Assembly (NCBI RefSeq): GCF_003233655.1
Contig: NZ_CP029829.1
Span: forward strand, 1,808,978 to 1,872,977
Reading direction: 5' to 3'
Source of the DNA: Azospirillum ramasamyi
Lineage (GTDB): Bacteria > Pseudomonadota > Alphaproteobacteria > Azospirillales > Azospirillaceae
DNA: 64,000 bases
The notes under the pieces are model-generated. The model made no database searches. It was not told the DNA's origin and saw only the letters and a program-made list of their open reading frames with translations. Shown piece by piece: positions 33,907 to 41,034 of this stretch (its first letter is position 1; each line of letters starts with the position of its first letter). Both the position numbers and the translations under genes were made by a program.

Positions 33907-35330
33907 GTCTGTATCTCCTCTTCCGGCACCGGCTCCCGAGACGCCGCCTCGGCCTGGGTCTGGGTCTGGGCCAGCACCGCCTCCGCCTCCACCGCCAATT
34001 GGCGGAACAGGTCGCGCACCTGCTTGGCCCGCATCAGGTCGATGCGCAGATCCAGCAGATCCTTGAAACCATATTCATAGGACCAGACGTCGGCCGGCGC
34101 ATCGACCCGGCAGGCGGTGTTGGCGACATGCTCGGCCAGCAACTGTTCCACCGTTTCCTTGGGCTGGCGGCTGGCATCACCGAAATGCAGCTCCATCACC
34201 CGGTCGACCAGCGCCGCCTCCTCGGCGGTGGACTCATAAAGCCCGCGCAGCCGCAACTCGTTCAGCACCGGCTTGGTCGTGCGCGCCAGGAAACGGCGCG
34301 GGATCAGCCACAGCCGCATCGCCCGCTCGATGGCCAGTTCGGTCATCAACTCGCTGAACTCGGCATCGGTCAGGTCGTTGCGCCGGCACCAGTCGGCCAG
34401 CGCCTCCGCCCCGGCTAGGCCGCGCATGGCGCAGAAACGTTGGGTTTCCTTGCGCACCGCCGCCTCGTCCACCGTGACGCCCATGACCTCGGCGAACTGG
34501 CGGATCAGCAGGCGGCCGAGTGCGGCATTGTTGATCTCGGCGAAGTCGGCCCGGTGCAGGGCGGCGTGGGACGCGATCTCAGACAGCGGCACGGTGTTGC
34601 CGCCATGGCAGACGCGGCGGTCGCGCTCGTACAGCACGTCGAAGTAATGGGACGCGTTGAAGTCGAAGGGCGCCGGCCGCGGCGGCGTGATCAGGCTGGC
34701 GAGATGGCCGAGCAGAACCTCCGCGTCGCGGCGCTTCTGGTCGACCGCGCCGGTTTCCAGGAAGCGTTCCAGCCGGTCGGTCTCCTCCCGGCTCAGCCCG
34801 GCCTCGGCAAGGACGCGGTCGCGGGTGCGTTCGGTGAAGTACAGCGCCTTCGCGGCGGCGATCACCCGGTCGTGCAGGCTCCGGTCCACCGCATCGGCGG
34901 CCAGCGCCGCGGCCATGCTCGCACGCAGGTTCACCAGCGGCTCCGACAGCGGGAACCAGCCGTCTTCCGGCCCGGCATGGGCCAGCGCCACCTCGTCGTC
35001 ACCGGTCAGCCGGCCGTCGATATAGCCGCGGGCCACCTCGCCGACCGGCACCATGCCGAATGGATGGCATTCGGCCGCCCGCAAGGCGCCCATGCTGGAC
35101 GCGCCGTAGACCGCCACGCCCTTGTGCAGGGCATAAAGGATTTCCTTGTGCCAGACCGACAGCGACTGGCCGAACACCCCGTCGATCAGGGCGATCACGT
35201 CCGGCCGGTGGATGGTCATGGCGCTGATGATGTCGGCCTGCGCCGCCGGCGGCAGAAAGACCGCCCCCGGCAGGATGGCACGGGCATCCTCCACCGGCAT
35301 GGTGGGCCCCAGGAACACACAGATCTTCAT
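33903..35330 (-). CDS. TfuA-domain protein
   Basis: A 475-residue protein whose first about 190 residues are a typical TfuA domain: KICVFLGPTMPVEDARAIL, FLPPAAQADI, VIALIDGVFGQSLSVWHKEI, YGASSMGALRAAECHPFGM and ARGYIDGRLTGDDEVALAH. TfuA is named after trifolitoxin and partners with YcaO in thioamidation of peptides and of methyl-CoM reductase. The remaining 280 residues are helical and not recognised; they are much longer than in minimal TfuA proteins and could bind the repetitive substrate. The start overlaps the YcaO stop by four bases (ATGA). Confidence 0.9.
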   Translation of the reverse strand: MKICVFLGPTMPVEDARAILPGAVFLPPAAQADIISAMTIHRPDVIALIDGVFGQSLSVWHKEILYALHKGVAVYGASSMGALRAAECHPFGMVPVGEVARGYIDGRLTGDDEVALAHAGPEDGWFPLSEPLVNLRASMAAALAADAVDRSLHDRVIAAAKALYFTERTRDRVLAEAGLSREETDRLERFLETGAVDQKRRDAEVLLGHLASLITPPRPAPFDFNASHYFDVLYERDRRVCHGGNTVPLSEIASHAALHRADFAEINNAALGRLLIRQFAEVMGVTVDEAAVRKETQRFCAMRGLAGAEALADWCRRNDLTDAEFSELMTELAIERAMRLWLIPRRFLARTTKPVLNELRLRGLYESTAEEAALVDRVMELHFGDASRQPKETVEQLLAEHVANTACRVDAPADVWSYEYGFKDLLDLRIDLMRAKQVRDLFRQLAVEAEAVLAQTQTQAEAASREPVPEEEIQT

Positions 35331-36643
35331 GCCACCGATCCCACTTGCGCCTGCGATGCGTGCGCCTTCAGCGCCTCCGCGAAAGCCAGCGGACGCGCAC
35401 CCGGAGTGTAGAAGTCGAACTGATAGCCTTCCAGCCCCGGCACCAGCACGCGCACCACCGGAATGCCGATCTCCGGCAGGGTCAGGTCGAAGACGAGCGC
35501 CTGCCCGATCCCGGCGCGGCGCAGCACGGTCAACAGGATGGTGATGTCGCCTTCGAAGGTCGGGGTGGCATGGTTGAGGTGGCGCCGGCCATCGGTGTTG
35601 ATCGGCGTCGCCTCCAGCGCCGCGATCTCGGCACTGCCGTCGGCATTCTGGTTGCGGACCAGATCGCGGCGGAAGAAGTCGTCGCGCGATCCGGCGATCA
35701 GGACCAGCCGCGACTGCACCGCTTCGGTCAGGGCGCGGCACATGGCGACCGCCGGCTCCAGATGGCTGCCATAGCCGCGGTTCATGCCGGTCTTGCGCAG
35801 TTCGCGGTCATAAACGATGGCCATGTAGCTCGGCACGCCCATGTCCGTGGTGACGTCGAACAGCAGCGGACGGATACCGGCCAACTCGAAGCGGTGCAGC
35901 AGATCGCGGACGGACGGCGCGTCGATGCTGGCCAGATCGACCCGCGGCGTCGGCCAGTTCAGCCGGTCGCCGGCATAGCGCCAACAGGCGACGGAATCGC
36001 GCTCGATCACCTCGTAAAGGCCGGCGGCGATCGCCTCCAGGATATGGTTGCCGCTGGCCAGCCCGTTGGTGCCCATGGCGTAGAAGCTGCGGGCGCCCGG
36101 CTTGGTGCCCGGCGGCATGCTGTGCAGCCCGACCGAGGTCCAGGGCGCGGCGACCGGACGGCCGCTCATCAGATCCCAGCCCCAGGTCCAGATTTCCGGC
36201 CGGTCGGGGCGGAAGGCGCCGTGCTTGGTCCCCGGCAGCCGGTCCAGCGGGATGCGGCCATCCGCCGGCAGGTCGTTCCACGCCGCCTCGACATGGGGCA
36301 GGCGCAGATGCTCGGCATGGTGGAACTCGATCGCCTCCATCGCGGCGGAAACGGTCGCGGCGGCGAGGCTGAAGCCCTTTCCGGCGCTGCCCGATAGGGT
36401 CGGACTGTTCGGCCGGTGCCCGATGACGGTGTGGATGCCCAGGCGGTCCAGCCCGGTCACGTCGGCCAGCCGCGTGATGCCGCAGCGGGCGAAATGGGGC
36501 GAGATGCGGGCCAGCGTCTCTTCCGGCGTCGCCGTGCGGTGGGTGCCTAGGAAGAAGCGCTTGGCGGCGCGGTGGACGGTGTCGCCCAGGCGAATGCCGG
36601 GAAACTCCGGATAGACGGTATCGGGCGATGCGCTGTCAGCCAT
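35327..36643 (-). CDS. TfuA-type YcaO cyclodehydratase/thioamide synthetase
   Basis: A 438-residue YcaO enzyme, which uses ATP to activate a peptide-bond oxygen. ATP-site motifs are SAGKGFSLAAATVSAAMEAI (with E-x-x-E), LYEVIERDSVACW, and the late TEAVQSRLVLIAGSRDD helix. The C-terminus lacks the Pro-rich tail (PxPxP) of azoline-forming YcaO proteins, and the set of motifs matches the TfuA-associated thioamidating branch. No E1-like partner domain is fused. It overlaps the TfuA gene and lies 122 bases after the repeat-protein gene. ATG 36643 is chosen; GTG 36715 would add an unconserved 24 residues. Confidence 0.92.
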   Translation of the reverse strand: MADSASPDTVYPEFPGIRLGDTVHRAAKRFFLGTHRTATPEETLARISPHFARCGITRLADVTGLDRLGIHTVIGHRPNSPTLSGSAGKGFSLAAATVSAAMEAIEFHHAEHLRLPHVEAAWNDLPADGRIPLDRLPGTKHGAFRPDRPEIWTWGWDLMSGRPVAAPWTSVGLHSMPPGTKPGARSFYAMGTNGLASGNHILEAIAAGLYEVIERDSVACWRYAGDRLNWPTPRVDLASIDAPSVRDLLHRFELAGIRPLLFDVTTDMGVPSYMAIVYDRELRKTGMNRGYGSHLEPAVAMCRALTEAVQSRLVLIAGSRDDFFRRDLVRNQNADGSAEIAALEATPINTDGRRHLNHATPTFEGDITILLTVLRRAGIGQALVFDLTLPEIGIPVVRVLVPGLEGYQFDFYTPGARPLAFAEALKAHASQAQVGSVA

Positions 36644-36725
36644 GGGATGGGTCAGGACTCGCGGCTCCGGCCGGTTCGGGGGAGTTGGAATGCAATCCCG
36701 CGGAGTGCGGGACACCGAGGGGCGG

Positions 36726-36756
36726 GGCCGGCCGTCTCCCGCAGGAACGGCCGGCC
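36726..36756 (-). other. Strong hairpin between the repeat-protein gene and YcaO
   Basis: GGCCGGCCGT (36726-36735) and ACGGCCGGCC (36747-36756) form a perfect 10-bp stem with an 11-base loop, ten bases after the repeat-protein stop. No U run follows on the minus strand. Such a hairpin can stabilise the upstream mRNA and lower read-through, giving more substrate than enzyme. Confidence 0.65.
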
Positions 36757-36765
36757 TTCATCCTA

Positions 36766-37932
36766 TCACGCCTCGGTCGTGGGGTCGTCGCTCGCCGCCG
36801 CAGGCCCCTGCGACGCGGAGGCCGACGCCCCCGGAGTGGCCGCGGCGGAGGTGGCCGACGCAGAAGTCGCCGACGCGGACATCGCCGACGCGGAGTGAGC
36901 AGAGGCCGGAGCGGCGACCGCCGAGAAGGCCGGAGCCGGAACCGCGGACGCCGATTGCGCCGCAGCCGAGAAGGCGGATGCCGGAGCGGCGACCGCCGAG
37001 AAGGCCGGGGCCGGAACCGCGGACGCTGACTGCGCCGCAGCCGAGAAGGCGGATGCCGGAGCGGCGACCGCCGAGAAGGCCGGGGCCGGAACCGCGGACG
37101 CCGACTGCGCCGCAGCCGAGAAGGCGGACGCCGGAGCGGCGACCGCCGAGAAGGCCGGAGCCGGAACCGCGGACGCCGATTGCGCCGCAGCCGAGAAGGC
37201 GGATGCCGGAGCGGCGACCGCCGAGAAGGCCGGGGCCGGAACCGCGGACGCTGACTGCGCCGCAGCCGAGAAGGCGGATGCCGGAGCGGCGACCGCCGAG
37301 AAGGCCACCGGGGTCGGAACCGCGGACGCCGACTGCGCCGCAGCCGAGAAGGCGGATGCCGGAGCGGCGACCGCCGAGAAGGCCGGGGCCGGAACCGCGG
37401 ACGCCGACTGCGCCGCAGCCGAGAAGGCGGATGCCGGAGCGGCGACCGCCGAGAAGGCCGGAGCCGGAACCGCGGACGCCGACTGCGCCGCAGCCGAGAA
37501 GGCGGATGCCGGAGCAGCGACCGCCGAGAAGGCCACCGGGGTCGGAACCGCAGAGGCCGACTGCGCAGAGGCCGAGAAGGCGGGTGCAGGAGACGCCGAC
37601 GCGGAGGTAGCCGAAGCCGAGGTGGCCGAGGCTGAAGTCGCCGAGGCGGAAGTCGCCGAAGCGGAAGTCGCCGAGGCCGATGTGGCCGAAGCGGAAGCAG
37701 CCGTGGCAATCGATTCGACCGCCACGCCGCTGTCCAAGCCGCTCTCCTTGCCGGTCAAGGAATTGAAGGCATCGGCGGCGGCGCTGCGGACATGGTCGGG
37801 AAGAACCCCGCCGAAGCCGCTCTGCGCCAGCAGCGCCTGTTTGCCCTGAATATCGAGGGCGTTCAGCTGATTACGGAATTCGCCGTCGGTGGCGAGACGC
37901 TTAATGAGGGCGAGTGCCTGTTCCTTGGCCAT
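36766..37932 (-). CDS. Nif11-like leader plus giant Ala/Ser/Pro repeat; candidate RiPP precursor
   Basis: A 388-residue protein. Residues 1-52 resemble a Nif11-type leader: MAKEQALALIKRLATDGEFR, NQLNALD, then LLAQSGFGGVLPDHV, with the Gly-Phe near the end of the domain. A short linker follows (to about 76), then seven SASAT-type units (about 79-113), then eight complete 25-26-residue units (129-330) flanked by partial ones, then a SASAT-like tail and an acidic end (SDDPTTEA). There is no Cys, Lys or Arg after residue 62. A very good AGGAGGGG site precedes ATG 37932. It lies first in the operon with YcaO and TfuA, so it is the obvious substrate. It could instead be a structural or surface protein; no export signal is visible. 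Confidence 0.82.
   Translation of the reverse strand: MAKEQALALIKRLATDGEFRNQLNALDIQGKQALLAQSGFGGVLPDHVRSAAADAFNSLTGKESGLDSGVAVESIATAASASATSASATSASATSASATSASATSASATSASASPAPAFSASAQSASAVPTPVAFSAVAAPASAFSAAAQSASAVPAPAFSAVAAPASAFSAAAQSASAVPAPAFSAVAAPASAFSAAAQSASAVPTPVAFSAVAAPASAFSAAAQSASAVPAPAFSAVAAPASAFSAAAQSASAVPAPAFSAVAAPASAFSAAAQSASAVPAPAFSAVAAPASAFSAAAQSASAVPAPAFSAVAAPASAFSAAAQSASAVPAPAFSAVAAPASAHSASAMSASATSASATSAAATPGASASASQGPAAASDDPTTEA
36898..37593 (-). repeat. 75/78-bp tandem repeats in the precursor core
   Basis: Copies of GCCGAGAAGGCGGA-type sequence recur at 36965, 37040, 37115, 37190, 37265, 37343, 37418, 37493 and 37571, i.e. a 75-base period with two 78-base intervals. Each protein unit is itself a doublet, FSAVAAPASA plus FSAAAQSASA, joined by VPAPA, or by VPTPVA in the two longer units. 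Copies differ by only a few mostly synonymous bases, so they were amplified or homogenised recently. Confidence 0.95.
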
Positions 37933-38250
37933 TTTCGGGCCCCTCCTGCAATCGGTCAGCCAATAAGGATTGCTGCGAATTGGTTACAACAACTAAACCA
38001 TTAGCATAGGCAATAATTAAAAATTCCAGCTAAACAGATAAGAATCTATGCGCAGTATCGAAATTTAACGTCCATGCCGAGCCTGACCCGGCCCTGAGAC
38101 GGCCGTGAGGCACGCAGATGGCGCAGAACAGGCGCAGCGGCCCCCGATCATGGGCCGCAATCGTCATCGGGAGCGATGCGACCGCTTCAAACGCATACAT
38201 ATGGGGGGACATTGGGTGTCGCGGGCCGCGACTCGGACGGAAAAGCGGCC
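37933..38250 (-). promoter_or_regulatory. Leader and promoter region of the YcaO/TfuA operon
   Basis: A 318-base gap. Its left part (about 37960-38070) is the most AT-rich stretch of the region and lies 30-140 bases before the precursor start, so the promoter is probably here. On the minus strand TTGTTG is followed 17 bases later by a weak TCCTTA. No sigma54 element or NifA site was found. The rest (38070-38250) holds nothing I can support. Confidence 0.45.
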
Positions 38251-38805
38251 TCAGCCGGCCGGTACGGCCGCCCGCCTCCGCGCCCGCCATTCCTCGCGCG
38301 TCTGGTGCCAGATGTCCGCCTCCGGCGGCTTGACAGGTTCAGGCAGCAGAGTGGTTCCGCGCACCTCGGCCCCCAGCCTGCGCGCAACCCGCTGCGAGGC
38401 CGTGTTGCGGGGATGGATGGTGTGGATGACCTCGGTCCAGCCGAGATTGTCGAACACCCAGTCGATGGCCGCGACGGCACTCTCGACCGCATAGCCGCGT
38501 CCCCAGCAGTCCCGCATGATCGCCCAGCCGACCTCCGGCCCCGGCCATCCATCCGGCACCCAGGGCCCGACCCGGCCGACCCAGCGGCCGCTCTCCTTCT
38601 CGATGACGGAGAACATGGCGAAGCCCTGGATCGACCAGGCGCCCGCCATCGACAGGAAGCCGCGCCAGGCGACGGGGCGCGATTGCAGGCCGCCGATGAA
38701 CTCGGTCGCGTCCGGATCGGTCATCATCGCCGCCCAGCCATCGAAATCCTCCGCCCGGGTCGGCCGCAGGATCAGACGAGCGGTTTCCAGAATCGGTTCA
38801 TCCAT
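38251..38805 (-). CDS. GNAT-family N-acetyltransferase (RimJ/RimL type)
   Basis: A 184-residue cytoplasmic enzyme. It starts ILETARLILRPTRAEDFDGW, the common opening of the Acetyltransf_3 group. The acetyl-CoA region is VGWAIMRDCWGRGYAVESAV (with the R/Q-x-x-G-x-G/A-like RDCWGRGYA loop), and the late HPRNTASQRVARRLGAEVRG is the typical NxxSxxvaerlGf end. The substrate is unknown; relatives modify protein N-termini or small molecules. ATG 38805 gives the usual N-terminus; ATG 38817 is possible. It reads in the same direction as the RiPP operon but 318 bases separate them. Confidence 0.88.
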   Translation of the reverse strand: MDEPILETARLILRPTRAEDFDGWAAMMTDPDATEFIGGLQSRPVAWRGFLSMAGAWSIQGFAMFSVIEKESGRWVGRVGPWVPDGWPGPEVGWAIMRDCWGRGYAVESAVAAIDWVFDNLGWTEVIHTIHPRNTASQRVARRLGAEVRGTTLLPEPVKPPEADIWHQTREEWRARRRAAVPAG

Positions 38806-38952
38806 GGAGGCCATCATCCCACCGACTCGACCCTCAGCAAAAAGCGCAGCCATGCCGAGAATACCTTTTCATAAAATACACGGAAAAAATGATGCGCGGA
38901 TCATTTACAACTGAAACATGTTGACGGCATTGGCTTCATCAACGGCCGGAAG

Positions 38953-38967
38953 AATTATCATTCACAA
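38953..38967. promoter_or_regulatory. Second copy of the 15-base motif
   Basis: Identical to 28234-28248 over 15 bases (AATTATCATTCACAA). It lies about 150 bases from the GNAT start and 190 bases from the secreted protein start. A binding site is likely, for an unknown regulator; the Fur-like GATAAT core is only suggestive. Confidence 0.4.
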
Positions 38968-39055
38968 GCATCAAACCTGCGTCCAGAGCGAACTGCCGGC
39001 ACCACCCTTTGCGCAGCGCGGCCTTAACCGAACTCCCTAGGCTTTCTGGGCTAAG

Positions 39056-39084
39056 GCGACGGTGCGTATCGCATCCCATATAAT
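39056..39084 (+). promoter_or_regulatory. Likely promoter of the secreted protein gene
   Basis: A perfect TATAAT at 39079-39084 with GCGACG 17 bases upstream (39056-39061), which keeps GAC of TTGACA. Transcription would start near 39091 and give a leader of about 63 bases with a hairpin. Confidence 0.45.
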
Positions 39085-39153
39085 GGTGCGATGCCCGGCT
39101 GCCCTGCGTAGCCGGGCGGACCAAAGGCACTGAGACAAGTACGGAGTACAACG

Positions 39154-39603
39154 ATGTTGCGGTTTCGGATGGCGATCCTGGCCCTGGCGGCGGTAGGCAG
39201 CGCGACCCTGGCCGTCGCCGGCTTCAGCGGCGGTGCCGCGGCCCAGTCCAAGCTGGATTCCTCGGGCCAGCCCGTGTGGGACGAAAGCCATAACCAGCGC
39301 CCGACCGCAGAAAGCGACCGCGCGCTGCCCGCCGGCGTGATCACCCTGCGCACGGCGACCTCCGCCCCCGGCCTGCTCGGCGTCTACGCCCTCAACGGCC
39401 TGCCCTTCGACATCGTGCTGACCCGTGTGGACGCCAGCCAGTGCGTCAACGTCGTGCCGGAGGATTGCGGCCTGCTGGGCACCGACGTGCGTGTCGCCAG
39501 CGGCTCGGAGGTTCTGGTGCGCAGCCTGCGGCAGGCCGACATGACCCGCACCTACGGCGTCACCCCGGTCTACAGCTGGCGCCCGGCCGTCGCCGCGAAG
39601 TAA
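39154..39603 (+). CDS. Secreted protein of unknown function
   Basis: A 149-residue protein with a signal peptide (MLRFRMAILALAAVGSATLA, cleavage near GAAAQ). The mature part is mostly strands (GVITLRTATSAPGLLGVYAL, LPFDIVLTRVDAS, SGSEVLVRSLRQAD), with two cysteines (C-x6-C in SQCVNVVPEDCG) that could pair in the periplasm. I do not recognise a family. It has its own promoter and a hairpin after the stop, so it is monocistronic. Confidence 0.7.
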   Translation: MLRFRMAILALAAVGSATLAVAGFSGGAAAQSKLDSSGQPVWDESHNQRPTAESDRALPAGVITLRTATSAPGLLGVYALNGLPFDIVLTRVDASQCVNVVPEDCGLLGTDVRVASGSEVLVRSLRQADMTRTYGVTPVYSWRPAVAAK

Positions 39604-39618
39604 GCGACCGAACCGGCG

Positions 39619-39646
39619 GGACCGCCCCCATCCGGGACGGCGGTCC
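39619..39646 (+). terminator. Hairpin terminator
   Basis: GGACCGCC pairs with GGCGGTCC around a 12-base loop, 15 bases after the stop at 39603. The following TTCCC is a weak T tract. Confidence 0.45.
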
Positions 39647-39719
39647 TTCCCGCCCCTATTTCCTTGACTTCCCGTCGCCCGCGGGCTGTATGCGCGCAAG
39701 AGCAGACGGGTAGCCGGCG

Positions 39720-40001
39720 ATGATGTCCTTGTCCAAGATACTTCTCCTTGCGCTGGTGATCGGCGCCGTGTGGTTCGGCTGGCGCTGGATCAACCGCATC
39801 CAGGCGATCAGCCGCGCCCGCAACACCCCCCGCCGTACCGACGGCCGCCGCGATCCCGCCGCCGGCCCGTCGCCGCGCGAAGCCAAGCCCTATGCCGCCG
39901 CGGAAGCGGAGGACATGGAGAAATGCCCGGAATGCGGCGCCTATGTCGCCCCACGCTCCGCCGTGTCCTGCGGCCGTCCGGCCTGCCCCTACGGCCGCTG
40001 A
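39720..40001 (+). CDS. Membrane-anchored zinc-ribbon-like protein
   Basis: A 93-residue protein. One N-terminal membrane helix (SKILLLALVIGAVWFGWRWI) is followed by a basic linker and a C-terminal CPECGAYVAPRSAVSCGRPA segment plus CPY. The four cysteines (CxxC, then C-x4-C) look like a small zinc or iron site, of the kind annotated PP0621 family. ATG 39720 or 39723 may start it. It lies about 130 bases before glyQ and may share its control. The function is unknown. Confidence 0.72.
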   Translation: MMSLSKILLLALVIGAVWFGWRWINRIQAISRARNTPRRTDGRRDPAAGPSPREAKPYAAAEAEDMEKCPECGAYVAPRSAVSCGRPACPYGR

Positions 40002-40133
40002 CGGCACGACGCGCCCTGCCCCCGCCCCCGGCATGACGCCGCGGCGGCGCGATCCGCCGCGCTGCGGCTTGATTTGACGGTGGCGCCCGCCTATCGTGCG
40101 GCGCGTTTTCAACATTTCTATTGTGGACCGTCC

Positions 40134-41030
40134 ATGGCCTCCCAGATCGGGACTTCCGACGGCGGGAATTCCGCCGACCGCCGCGGCCTGTCGTTCCAGG
40201 CCCTGATCCTCAAGCTCCACCAGTTCTGGTCGGAGCAGGGTTGCGTGATCCTGCAGCCCTACGACATGGAGGTCGGCGCCGGCACCTTCCACCCCGCGAC
40301 CACGCTGCGCGCGCTGGGCCCCGATCCCTGGAAGGCGGCCTATGTCCAGCCGTCGCGCCGCCCGAAGGACGGCCGCTATGGCGAGAACCCGAACCGCCTG
40401 CAGCACTATTACCAGTACCAGGTCATCATGAAGCCCTCGCCGGCCAACGCGCAGGAGCTGTACCTGGAAAGCCTGCGCGCCATCGGCATCGACCCGGCGC
40501 TGCACGACATCCGCTTCGTCGAGGACGACTGGGAAAGCCCGACCCTGGGCGCCTGGGGCCTGGGCTGGGAAGTGTGGTGCGACGGCATGGAAGTGACGCA
40601 GTACACCTATTTCCAGCAGGTCGGCGGCATCGAATGCGACCCGGTCGCGGTCGAGCTGACCTACGGCCTGGAACGCCTCGCCATGTATGTGCAGGGCGTC
40701 GAGAACGTCTACGACCTGGACTTCAACGGCCAGGGCGTGAAGTACGGCGACGTATTCAAGCGCGCCGAGGTCGAATACTCGAAGCACAATTTCGAGTTCG
40801 CCAACACCGACATGCTGCTCCAGCATTTCAAGGACGCCGAGGCCGAATGCCAGGCGCTGGTGGCGCAGAACCTCGCGCTGCCCGCCTATGACCAGTGCAT
40901 CAAGGCCTCCCATCTGTTCAACCTGCTGGACGCCCGCGGCGTGATCAGCGTTGTCGAGCGCGCCGCCTATATCGGCCGCGTGCGCGCGCTGGCCAAGGCC
41001 TGCTGCGAAGCCTGGACGGGGGCGAAGTAA
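40134..41030 (+). CDS. glyQ: Glycyl-tRNA synthetase alpha subunit
   Basis: A 298-residue class II synthetase subunit that binds ATP and glycine. Strongly conserved parts are [58 protein letters not shown] and [20 protein letters not shown], all collinear with bacterial GlyQ. It forms an alpha2beta2 enzyme with GlyS. The stop is four bases before the glyS start. ATG 40134 gives the normal length with a short variable N-terminal extension. Confidence 0.98.
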   Translation: MASQIGTSDGGNSADRRGLSFQALILKLHQFWSEQGCVILQPYDMEVGAGTFHPATTLRALGPDPWKAAYVQPSRRPKDGRYGENPNRLQHYYQYQVIMKPSPANAQELYLESLRAIGIDPALHDIRFVEDDWESPTLGAWGLGWEVWCDGMEVTQYTYFQQVGGIECDPVAVELTYGLERLAMYVQGVENVYDLDFNGQGVKYGDVFKRAEVEYSKHNFEFANTDMLLQHFKDAEAECQALVAQNLALPAYDQCIKASHLFNLLDARGVISVVERAAYIGRVRALAKACCEAWTGAK

Positions 41031-41034
41031 TCCC

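Larger units (their letters stand above)
38806..39153. other. Intergenic region with AT-rich block and shared motif
   Basis: A 348-base gap between divergent genes. It holds the second copy of the AATTATCATTCACAA motif (38953-38967), an AT-rich block (38850-38960) that probably carries the GNAT promoter, and the promoter and hairpin (GCCCGGCT/AGCCGGGC, 39093-39117) of the secreted protein gene. No gene is visible. Confidence 0.45.

Noticed and set aside
36898..37593. CRISPR array
   Set aside because: The 75-bp units are contiguous and coding, without unique spacers.
36642..37610. Long plus-strand reading frame rich in Arg and Pro across the repeat region
   Set aside because: It is the complement of the Ala/Ser repeat. 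The minus frame has a strong ribosome site, a leader domain and operon context; the plus frame has none.
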